From positions 1-64,000 of the forward strand of contig CAWHKC010000003.1 of assembly GCA_963829835.1 (NCBI GenBank): 64,000 nt of DNA, given 5' to 3'. This stretch comes from Berkiella sp963829835 (GTDB lineage Bacteria; Pseudomonadota; Gammaproteobacteria; Berkiellales; Berkiellaceae). Both the position numbers and the translations under genes were made by a program. Of the stretch, positions 56,873-64,000 are shown piece by piece (the first letter of the stretch is position 1; the number at the start of each line of letters is the position of its first letter). The notes below the pieces were generated by a model. It searched no databases. It saw only the letters and a program-made list of their open reading frames with translations, and was not told the DNA's origin.

Positions 56873-58795
56873 ATGCTTGGAACAAAAAATGATAATCGAG
56901 TTTTGGCTTTACCAAAGCATGCAAATCAATACACAGTTGATGCACTGATAGCTGCTTGCCTTTCTCAAGATATCTCTAAACTAAAGCTATATCAGGGAAT
57001 GGGGATAAATTTAAATTCTATTCGCGATGAATATGGAGACACCCTTTTACATATAGCTGTCCTCAATGATAAACCCAAATCCTTTTCCACTTTGATTGAA
57101 TTAGGAATGAAGATTGATAGTCGCTCATACTATGATGGTTCCACGCCTCTCAATCTTGCTGTCATGGCAGATAAACCGTCATATGTTCAAAAATTAATTG
57201 ACTTAGGAGCAGATGTTAACACGAGAGCCGATGATGGTTTTACGCCATTAAATAATGCAATGTATTTTGAGAATTATACTTTAGCGCAGTCACTTTTAAA
57301 GATACCAACCTTAGACGTTAATATACCGGGCTTTTATGGTATGCCTCCTCTTTTTGTGCCTTACATTGATAATCGTTGGGATATCATTGATTTAATTATT
57401 GAGCATCCAACCTATGATGCTCCCTTTAACCAAATATTACTCAGTGACTATCCTGAACATGAACTACAAGACTATTTACTCAATAATTCACCCAATGCAG
57501 ATTTTTCCGTAGTGGACGCTTTCGAACAATCTAAATTGTTTGGTTTGAAGTATGATTTGGCTGGATGTATGCCATTTACGAAATTAGACTATCATCAAAT
57601 GGATTGTTTTAGCTTTGAGGGTGCTATCAATCTTTATGGTACATTGGCGATGGTTGATTCATATAATCTTTTTTATGAAAATGTTGTCCTTCCTAGCAAT
57701 ATTCCCTCATGGGCACAGCAAGCTTTTGTGAGTGTAAATGAATCATTACATTTTACTGCAAATAGTTTTGATGATCCTATAGCCTACTACAATAAAATAT
57801 TATTGGGTGAAGTCGTTATTATCCCTTCTGGATGGGATGAACATTCGGTAGCCTTTGTCATTCATGATGATAGATTATATCGTTGTAATCGAGGTGACCT
57901 AAGTGATGGTATACATGGTATAGAAGAATTCATCATTTCAAAACCAACTAATTTAACTTCTTCATTGATAGGCTTCATGCTTGCCGCAGAAGGGCCACCT
58001 GACGTTTTACAATATGATATCATCGAGCTTTTAGGATTGGAAAAGATAGGCGAGATTGAGAACCCTGTTCAAATAACAGGAAACTGCGTTTGGACCTCTC
58101 TTGAAGCCGGATTGGAAGCTTCTTTCTTGACGAATTTTATCTATCAAGGTATAGAGAGTAGTGTTGCTCATAAACTTGCTAAAGACAGTTTTTTACTTTG
58201 GGAAGAATTCGATTTAACCTACACTCTTAAGGAAGCAATTTCAGAGCAAGATTTACTCATTCAAAATGAAATATACGATGATTTATTGGTCGGTGCGCTA
58301 ACGACACATCATAATCCCTCCAATGAAACCGATCTTCAAATAGCCATTGTAGCCCTTAATGAGCTAGACAAACCCAGTGTTTTTGAAACATTTCATAATG
58401 AGATTGGAAAAAATCTCATTAATTATGATCCTGCAAGTTACAGTAATATTAGTTATATGAAACCCTATACGCCAACAACTTATTATGACTATTTTATGAG
58501 TTGGCTTCCCTTTTCGAAGCCTGGAATGAATACAACTCAAAAAGAAGAAGCAAAGCAGTATCTTGAATTTTTAAAAGCTTGTGATGAATATCAAAAAAAG
58601 ATAGTACCAGAAGTACTCAATATTGATAATATTCTAGATTTTTCAGTGGGTGATTCATTAGAGCAACTCTTTCATAGTGGCATTTCCAATGTCGTTCAAA
58701 CTGTGTCAAAAGAACTGCCAATTCAGCATTTGATGCCAGCTCTCATGCCGATGCAGGAACATACTCCTACAGCAACAATAGAACACTTTGCTTAG
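56873..58795 (+). CDS. ankyrin-repeat protein of unknown function
   Basis: 640 residues, no signal peptide or membrane helix. Residues about 20-190 form three to four ankyrin repeats: DEYGDTLLHIAVLNDKPKSF, YDGSTPLNLAVMADKPSYVQ with LIDLGADVNTRADDGFTPLN. The remaining 450 residues are not recognised. They are acidic with a few hydrophobic stretches and end in a Met/Pro-rich tail. In Legionella and Coxiella relatives, large ankyrin proteins are often Dot/Icm effectors, but no secretion signal test was possible and the C-terminus lacks an obvious E-block. Flanked on both sides by DUF2062 genes on the other strand. Confidence 0.75.
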   Translation: MLGTKNDNRVLALPKHANQYTVDALIAACLSQDISKLKLYQGMGINLNSIRDEYGDTLLHIAVLNDKPKSFSTLIELGMKIDSRSYYDGSTPLNLAVMADKPSYVQKLIDLGADVNTRADDGFTPLNNAMYFENYTLAQSLLKIPTLDVNIPGFYGMPPLFVPYIDNRWDIIDLIIEHPTYDAPFNQILLSDYPEHELQDYLLNNSPNADFSVVDAFEQSKLFGLKYDLAGCMPFTKLDYHQMDCFSFEGAINLYGTLAMVDSYNLFYENVVLPSNIPSWAQQAFVSVNESLHFTANSFDDPIAYYNKILLGEVVIIPSGWDEHSVAFVIHDDRLYRCNRGDLSDGIHGIEEFIISKPTNLTSSLIGFMLAAEGPPDVLQYDIIELLGLEKIGEIENPVQITGNCVWTSLEAGLEASFLTNFIYQGIESSVAHKLAKDSFLLWEEFDLTYTLKEAISEQDLLIQNEIYDDLLVGALTTHHNPSNETDLQIAIVALNELDKPSVFETFHNEIGKNLINYDPASYSNISYMKPYTPTTYYDYFMSWLPFSKPGMNTTQKEEAKQYLEFLKACDEYQKKIVPEVLNIDNILDFSVGDSLEQLFHSGISNVVQTVSKELPIQHLMPALMPMQEHTPTATIEHFA

Positions 58796-59322
58796 AAAGT
58801 TTGGTTATTTTTTCGTTTTTTGGCTCTCTCTCTCATCGCCATGACAACGTTAAAGCGCCAATATAATCGGACTGCAATATTGCCAAGGAGGGCAAAAAGT
58901 GTCCCACAAATAACAGATCCTACTAAAAGTGGCTCATAATAATGTTTCAGCTCATGTGCTAACCAATGAAAAGAGTGCTCAATATGAAAAGGTTCAGGGG
59001 GTATGTTGAGTACGTGGGTGCCTACAATATAAGCAAAATAATACATTGGACCCATCGTTAGGGGGTTTGAAACCCATACCGCAGCTATGGTGAGTGGTAA
59101 GTTTGCTCGTAACAGTAAAGCAGCAAAAAGAACTGCGATAGTATGGCCTGGAAAGGGAAGAAAGCAGATAAAAAATCCAATACTAATTGCGGTGGCGACT
59201 GAGTGGCGATTAAGATGCCACAGATTAGGATCACTCAAAAAACGACGAAAATGTTTAAGCGAAGGATGACGTTGGATCGCTTCAGGGCTAGGCATAATAC
59301 TTTTAAATAACTTTTTGGCCAT
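58792..59322 (-). CDS. DUF2062 membrane protein, copy 2
   Basis: 176 residues, MAKKLFKSIMPSPEAIQRHP, then HLNRHSVATAISIGFFICFL, PFPGHTIAVLFAALLLRANL and IAAVWVSNPLTMGPMYYFAY. Ends with a basic tail (RERAKKRKNNQTF). It shares four bases with the stop of the ankyrin gene and lies eight bases after copy 3, so copies 2 and 3 are probably co-transcribed. Confidence 0.88.
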   Translation of the reverse strand: MAKKLFKSIMPSPEAIQRHPSLKHFRRFLSDPNLWHLNRHSVATAISIGFFICFLPFPGHTIAVLFAALLLRANLPLTIAAVWVSNPLTMGPMYYFAYIVGTHVLNIPPEPFHIEHSFHWLAHELKHYYEPLLVGSVICGTLFALLGNIAVRLYWRFNVVMAMRERAKKRKNNQTF

Positions 59323-59330
59323 GATACCTC

Positions 59331-59909
59331 TTAGCTTTCAGATTTTTTTTGTTTGCGTTTTTTCTTGTATAATTTTTTGCGCGCTTTAAGACGACGAACC
59401 CGTTTTGTCCAAGCGCTAGTAACAGAAATGCGCCAAATGATTCGAACAACAACATTTCCAATAAAGGCAAACAAAATAGCGGTAATAAGGCATCCTAATA
59501 AAATAGGACCACCAAAGGTTTGAAACTTGTCCAACAACCATTCAAATGAGGCTTCAAACTCGAATTTTTGTGGTGGAAGACCCAGTACAAAGGCACCTAT
59601 TTTGTATTGAAGATAAAGTAATGGCGGAGTAGTGATAGGATTGGATACCCATGCCAATGCAGCTGCTATAGGGATGTTAGCTCTAAAAAGAATAGAAAGA
59701 GCAGCCGCAAGCAGCATTTGAAAGGGAACTGGGATAAGTGCTGCAAATAACCCGGTACTAAATGCTGTAGAAACAGAATAACGATTTAGATGCCATAGAT
59801 TAGGATCATGAATAATCTTACCTAAAAGATTAAGATGTTTGTCTTCTTTAATCTCTTTGATATTTGGTATAAACCGTTCAATCAATTTTTTAAATAATTT
59901 TTTAGACAT
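59331..59909 (-). CDS. DUF2062 membrane protein, copy 3
   Basis: 192 residues, MSKKLFKKLIERFIPNIKEI, then HLNRYSVSTAFSTGLFAALI, PVPFQMLLAAALSILFRANI and AAALAWVSNPITTPPLLYLQ. The C-terminal tail is strongly basic (RLKARKKLYKKKRKQKK). It diverges from copies 1 and 2 in the PVPFQ segment (PFPGH in both others). Divergent from comEC. Confidence 0.88.
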   Translation of the reverse strand: MSKKLFKKLIERFIPNIKEIKEDKHLNLLGKIIHDPNLWHLNRYSVSTAFSTGLFAALIPVPFQMLLAAALSILFRANIPIAAALAWVSNPITTPPLLYLQYKIGAFVLGLPPQKFEFEASFEWLLDKFQTFGGPILLGCLITAILFAFIGNVVVRIIWRISVTSAWTKRVRRLKARKKLYKKKRKQKKSES

Positions 59910-59947
59910 TCTATCTTTTAGTTGGTTTCATTATTTGGTTTAAGTTT

Positions 59948-62281
59948 ATGATCATTCTTTTGGCCTTAGGGTCATTAATCGGTGCGAGCGCACTAAATTC
60001 CTTTTCTACTCTACCACAGCCGATGCATGTTGTTGCGTTTTGTGGAAGTTTGTTAGCAACACTGCTAGTTTGTTGGTTTGTAAACAAACAGAAATTCAGA
60101 AACGTCTCAATTCTCATTATAAGTGGAGTTGCGGGTTTTAGTTGGTCTTACTTTCACGCTGTACAAAAGCTAAGCTGGCAAATGCCGGCAGAAGATATTC
60201 AACGTAATATCTTTGTTTGCGGGAAAGTCGATGGCATTAGCCAATGGCATGATAAAGCGTTACGTTTTGATCTTGAGTTGAATCGCTATCAAGGAAAGCC
60301 ATTAGCGGCCAAAGGGATAAAAGTCAGACTATTTTGGCCGCAAGGGTCGATTGGATTTACCGATGGAGATACCTTGTGTTGTTATGCAAAATTAAAACCG
60401 CGTTGGCATCTCTCTAATCCAGGAACGCTTGATCAAGAAAAGCAGTTTTTTCTGGAAGGGATTTACGCTACTGGAAAATTGGTTTCATTAGCAGAATATA
60501 AAATCAACGATCATTTTTCTATTACCAGATGGCGTCAAAATTTGAATGAGCGTCTTAGAACATTGATTGGTGATAAACCTTTTTTGGGCGTGATCCAGGC
60601 AACGACACTTGGACTATATCAAAATATTACACCCCAGCAGTGGTTTGTCTTCCAAGCAACAGGAACCATTCATGCGATTGCCATATCCGGTTTGCATATT
60701 AGTATAGTAGCCTTACTCTGTGGCGGTTGGGTGACCTTTTTAGTTGCACACTTTCCGAGATTAACGAATTTGTATCCTGCTAAATGTTATGGCGCAGTGT
60801 GCGCATTAATGGGGGCGCTTATCTATAGCGCCATGGCCGGGTTTTCCATTCCAACACAACGCGCTTTGGTCATGATTTTAGTGTCAATTATTGCGTTATT
60901 AAAGCGCCAACCTATTTTATCGTGGCACTGTTTTGCACTGGCCTTGATTGGCATATTGATTGTATCCCCACTTGCCCCATTACAAATTGGTTTTTGGCTT
61001 TCATTTGGTTGTGTAGCCGCGTTAATTTATGGAAGTTCACATATAAATAGTACTTCACGATGGCGAAAATGGGTCGTTCCTCAACTTGTCGTATTTATTG
61101 GCTTATTACCGCTGTGTTCATTCTTCTTCGAACAAATTCCTCTTATTTCTCCGATTGCGAACATTATCGTGTTGCCCATAATGGATTTAGTTGTTGTGCC
61201 TGCAAGTTTGATAGGTCTTTTGTTAACAGGCCTATCTACTTCCCTTGCGTCTTTGTGTTTTTACATCGCTCAGTTGGCGCTAGAAGTGAGTTGGTGGCTA
61301 TTAGAAAAATTAGCCCATGTTTCTTTTAATGTATGGCAACAAGGCCATTTGCCCTTTATTTATTTGTTGATAGCCCTGTTTTGCGCCATTTTATTATTAG
61401 CGCCAAAAGGGTTTCCAGCAAAGCGTCTGGGTTTCATAGGTTTTTTACCTATGGTTTTTTATCAAGGACCTCATCCTGCGTCAGGTGAGTGTCATTTTAC
61501 CTTACTTGATGTAGGACAAGGTTTGGCGGCAGTTATCCAAACGCAACATCATAGTATGCTATATGATGCTGGTCCTGTTTACGGTGCAGATAATGCCGGA
61601 CGTCGTATTATTAAACCATTTTTAGGCTCACAACATATCAAAGCACTTGATAAAGTAATAATTAGCCATAGTGATTTAGATCATCGGGGTGGGTTGGATG
61701 GATTAGCTGATTTTCCTATTGGGGAAATTCTTTCAAGTGAACCAACGCGCTTAAGCGTTAATGCACGTCAATGTATAGCGGGTGAAACTTGGGAATGGGA
61801 TGGTGTGAGATTTGCAATATTAAACCCACCGCTAGTTGATAAACATAAAGCGACTCAAAAACGTAATAATCTTTCTTGTGTCTTAAAAGTAACGGTTGGC
61901 AACAAAAGCATTTTATTGACAGGTGATATAGAACAAGGAGCGGAGCAAACATTGCTAGAGCAGGGGCATAATGTGTTACGCAGCGCCTTGTTAGTTGTAC
62001 CGCATCATGGAAGTTTGACTTCTTCCTCGCAAGCCTTTGTTCAAGCGGTGAGCCCCAAATATGCTTTATTTCCTGTAGGATTGGCAAATCAATATGGATT
62101 TCCTAAGCAAGCAGTGTTAAAACGCTATGAAGAGGTTGGTGCAATAAACCTTCTTGTGTCACAAACAGGTGCTTTGATGTTTCGATTAAATCAAACAGAT
62201 GAATTGACACCTCCTATTCATTGGCGAGACACTTCTCGTCATTATTGGCATCGGCAATTAGCATTCGGAGAAAAAAGGTGA
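59948..62281 (+). CDS. comEC: DNA internalization protein ComEC/Rec2
   Basis: 777 residues, full length. Inner-membrane channel for single-stranded DNA in natural transformation. An N-terminal membrane part and OB-like DUF4131 domain come first (HDKALRFDLELNRYQGKPLA). The Competence domain follows with IHAIAISGLHISIVALL and AMAGFSIPTQRALVMILVSI. A C-terminal metallo-beta-lactamase domain has LLDVGQGLAAVIQTQ, VIISHSDLDHRGGLDGL and LLVVPHHGSLTSSSQAF. All nuclease-like motifs are present. It overlaps exbB by four bases (GTGA). Confidence 0.95.
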   Translation: MIILLALGSLIGASALNSFSTLPQPMHVVAFCGSLLATLLVCWFVNKQKFRNVSILIISGVAGFSWSYFHAVQKLSWQMPAEDIQRNIFVCGKVDGISQWHDKALRFDLELNRYQGKPLAAKGIKVRLFWPQGSIGFTDGDTLCCYAKLKPRWHLSNPGTLDQEKQFFLEGIYATGKLVSLAEYKINDHFSITRWRQNLNERLRTLIGDKPFLGVIQATTLGLYQNITPQQWFVFQATGTIHAIAISGLHISIVALLCGGWVTFLVAHFPRLTNLYPAKCYGAVCALMGALIYSAMAGFSIPTQRALVMILVSIIALLKRQPILSWHCFALALIGILIVSPLAPLQIGFWLSFGCVAALIYGSSHINSTSRWRKWVVPQLVVFIGLLPLCSFFFEQIPLISPIANIIVLPIMDLVVVPASLIGLLLTGLSTSLASLCFYIAQLALEVSWWLLEKLAHVSFNVWQQGHLPFIYLLIALFCAILLLAPKGFPAKRLGFIGFLPMVFYQGPHPASGECHFTLLDVGQGLAAVIQTQHHSMLYDAGPVYGADNAGRRIIKPFLGSQHIKALDKVIISHSDLDHRGGLDGLADFPIGEILSSEPTRLSVNARQCIAGETWEWDGVRFAILNPPLVDKHKATQKRNNLSCVLKVTVGNKSILLTGDIEQGAEQTLLEQGHNVLRSALLVVPHHGSLTSSSQAFVQAVSPKYALFPVGLANQYGFPKQAVLKRYEEVGAINLLVSQTGALMFRLNQTDELTPPIHWRDTSRHYWHRQLAFGEKR

Positions 62282-62913
62282 TTGACTTATTACTGGCAGG
62301 AGGCTGGTTAATGTTTCCCTTGTTGGGATGTTCTATTATTGCTTTGGCTATTATTGCGGAGCGGCTTTGGGTGCTGCGAGAACCAAAGATAATACCCCAA
62401 GAATTAGTCCAAATTATTTTACGTGATATCGCAAGAGGAGATGGCAAACCACTGAAGTTGAGTGAGCTAGCTACTCAAAGTCCTTTGGGCCATATTTTGT
62501 CTAAAGGATTGCAGCATAGTGAACAAGGGATCACGGCAATGCGTGCAAGGATGGAAGATCAAGGACGGCAAGTTATAGTTGAGTTGGAGAAATACCTTAA
62601 CACGTTGGGTACCATTGCTTCAGCGGCGCCACTCTTAGGATTATTAGGTACTGTGCTTGGCATGATTCAGATTTTTGCTGTTTTAGGGGGAAATCCTGAT
62701 CCCGAAGCTTTAGCCGGTGGCATCGCTCAAGCCCTACTTACCACCGCTTTTGGACTATTTATTGCTATCCCAAGCCTCATGTTCCATCGCTATTTTAGGC
62801 GTCGGATTGATGAGTTTGCATCAAAACTAGAGAAAGAAGCTCAAAAGATGATAGATGGCTTAAAAGCCTTGGCGCCAAATATGGCGGTTCGTCGGTTGGA
62901 TCGGTCAGAATGA
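62278..62913 (+). CDS. exbB: ExbB/TolQ-family proton-channel protein
   Basis: 212 residues from a GTG start at 62278 (V/M-IDLLLAGGWLMFPLLGCS) overlapping the comEC stop. Three membrane helices; LNTLGTIASAAPLLGLLGTV and GMIQIFAVLGGNPDPEALAG with IAQALLTTAFGLFIAIPSLM form the conserved channel core. With ExbD it couples the proton gradient to an outer-membrane system. In Legionella-like genomes this comEC-exbB-exbD-msbA order is typical. A longer frame from 62221 exists but would overlap comEC further. Confidence 0.92.
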   Translation: MIDLLLAGGWLMFPLLGCSIIALAIIAERLWVLREPKIIPQELVQIILRDIARGDGKPLKLSELATQSPLGHILSKGLQHSEQGITAMRARMEDQGRQVIVELEKYLNTLGTIASAAPLLGLLGTVLGMIQIFAVLGGNPDPEALAGGIAQALLTTAFGLFIAIPSLMFHRYFRRRIDEFASKLEKEAQKMIDGLKALAPNMAVRRLDRSE

Positions 62914-62943
62914 AATTAGTAAATAAACTGATGGTATATTATC

Positions 62944-63351
62944 ATGCAATTTCGTGAAAAGCGTCAGGAAGAACTGGGAATTGATCTCACGCCTTTTATT
63001 GACGTAGTGTTTATGTTGTTACTCTTTTTTGTGGTATCTACAAGCCTTTTTAAGGGTGCTACCCAACTTGGTATACAGTTACCCAAAGCGGATGTACAAC
63101 AGTTCACGAAACAAGGTGACATCATTGAGATTGGGGTTGACGCTTCAGGGGCTTATTTTCTCAATGGCACATCGGTGAGTGCTTCGCCTGAAAAATTAAA
63201 AAAAATATTAGCGGCAAAGCTCGCACAAAATAAATCATTGGCCATTGTATTGGCTGGTGATAAAAAAGCCCCACACCAAGCAGTGGTGTCTGCATTAGAA
63301 GTTGCCTCTCAACTGGGGGTAACACAAGTGCGGATCATTGCGCAAAAGTAA
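62944..63351 (+). CDS. exbD: ExbD/TolR-family protein
   Basis: 135 residues. A short cytoplasmic start (MQFREKRQEELGIDLTPFID) with the essential membrane Asp in DLTPFIDVVFMLLLFFVVST, one membrane helix, then a periplasmic domain ending QLGVTQVRIIAQK. Partner of the ExbB-type protein 30 bases upstream. Confidence 0.93.
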   Translation: MQFREKRQEELGIDLTPFIDVVFMLLLFFVVSTSLFKGATQLGIQLPKADVQQFTKQGDIIEIGVDASGAYFLNGTSVSASPEKLKKILAAKLAQNKSLAIVLAGDKKAPHQAVVSALEVASQLGVTQVRIIAQK

Positions 63352-63390
63352 AAGAATTTTAAATAATTTAATTAGGTAATTCTTAATACG

Positions 63391-64000
63391 ATGACATCCA
63401 TTCCTGCCTATTCGAGTCGTGCGGTGTACCGACGTTTATTATCCTATGTATGGCCTTACCGTTACGCTTTTGTATTAGCCATTCTCGGTAACCTTTTATA
63501 TGGTGCTGTTGATGCTGGTATGATCAAATTACTTGAGCCTTTGTTAAATGAAGGTTTTGTTAATCATAATCAAACTTTCATTCATTGGATCCCTTTTGTT
63601 GTGGTTGGCATTTTTGTCATCAGAGGTTTGGCAACCTTTCTTTCTACTTTTTTCATGGGATGGGTAGGAAGAAATGTTGTCATGAATTTTCGTCAAGAGA
63701 TGTTTTCACACTTATTAAAATTACCCACTTCCTATTACGATCGCACGACGAGCGGTGAAATATTATCAAAAATTACCTATAACGTTGAGCAGGTCGCCAA
63801 TGCCAGTAGTGATGCCTTAACAACACTGGTGCGAGAGTCTTTTACGGTGCTTGCTTTGATAGTGGTGATGCTTTCGATTAGTTGGCGTTTAACCTTTTTA
63901 TTCGTTATCACGGTACCCTTAATGACAGGCGTTATGCATGTGGTGAGTAAACGCGTGCGGGGAGTGAGCTCGCGTATTCAAGATTCGATGGGTAACGTTA
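63391..64000 (+). CDS. msbA: lipid A/phospholipid flippase MsbA, cut by window edge
   Basis: The ATG at 63391 gives MTSIPAYSSRAVYRRLLSYV. 203 residues are visible, with membrane helices and FFMGWVGRNVVMNFRQEMFS, HLLKLPTSYYDRTTSGEILS and KITYNVEQVANASSDALTTL, the ABC exporter membrane domain of the MsbA type. The ATPase domain lies beyond the window. MsbA flips lipid A-core across the inner membrane. lpxK usually follows in gammaproteobacteria. Confidence 0.9.
   Translation, partial: MTSIPAYSSRAVYRRLLSYVWPYRYAFVLAILGNLLYGAVDAGMIKLLEPLLNEGFVNHNQTFIHWIPFVVVGIFVIRGLATFLSTFFMGWVGRNVVMNFRQEMFSHLLKLPTSYYDRTTSGEILSKITYNVEQVANASSDALTTLVRESFTVLALIVVMLSISWRLTFLFVITVPLMTGVMHVVSKRVRGVSSRIQDSMGNV

Noticed and set aside
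63353..63386. Terminator between exbD and msbA
   Set aside because: The AAGAATT/AATTCTT stem is short, AT-only and lacks a T-tract; read-through into msbA is more likely.

Overview
The window is not one natural locus. It reads as three pieces from three different bacteria joined end to end. Piece 1 (about 1-19,068) is GC-rich and planctomycete-like. Piece 2 (about 19,068-32,6xx) is GC-rich and probably from Verrucomicrobiota (Opitutales-like, low certainty). Piece 3 (about 32,6xx-64,000) is AT-rich and gammaproteobacterial, resembling Legionellales or Coxiellales. At the first join a glycosyltransferase start runs into the middle of a CorC-type transporter. The second join lies in or beside a truncated YfiR-like gene. 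Piece 1 has a single-base frame break in almost every gene, while pieces 2 and 3 are nearly clean, so the pieces also differ in consensus quality.

Piece 1 holds most of an S10-spc ribosomal protein operon on the minus strand: rpsJ, rplC, rplD, rplW, rplB, rpsS, rplV, rpsC, rplP, rpmC, rpsQ, rplN, rplX, rplE, rpsN (zinc type), rpsH and a partial rplF. It is followed by a dienelactone hydrolase, a DUF2252 protein, tRNA-Leu(UAA), leuA, a DUF1570 protein, trpB-trpA, a small conserved planctomycete protein and a pair of CNNM/CorC-type membrane proteins. Upstream of leuA is a leucine-codon-rich leader peptide followed by an intrinsic terminator, a textbook ribosome-mediated attenuator. L5 carries a long lysine-rich N-terminal extension made of tandem hexapeptides. 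REP-like palindromic repeats fill many gaps between genes.

Piece 2 is an exopolysaccharide cluster, all on the minus strand and mostly translationally coupled. It encodes a GT4 glycosyltransferase, two asparagine-synthase-type amidotransferases, a NodU/TobZ-type carbamoyltransferase, a zinc-ribbon SAM methyltransferase, a bi-domain oxidoreductase, a heparinase II/III-type lyase, an AlgD-type nucleotide-sugar 6-dehydrogenase and the start of a WbuB-like glycosyltransferase. Together these suggest a uronic-acid polymer decorated by amidation, carbamoylation or methylation.

Piece 3 starts with a YfiR-like remnant, a sensor kinase and a di-haem cytochrome c peroxidase. Two very large calcium-binding repeat proteins follow, the first with three near-identical 504-bp repeats, and then a multi-pass ICMT-like methyltransferase. 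After that come csiV-mfd, a divergent DAHP-synthase-like protein, lolC-lolD, three DUF2062 membrane proteins flanking an ankyrin-repeat protein, and comEC-exbB-exbD-msbA. A pair of CTTTAGTACTAAAG-type palindromes lies between the peroxidase and the first giant protein. No transposase, CRISPR array, rRNA or prophage was seen.
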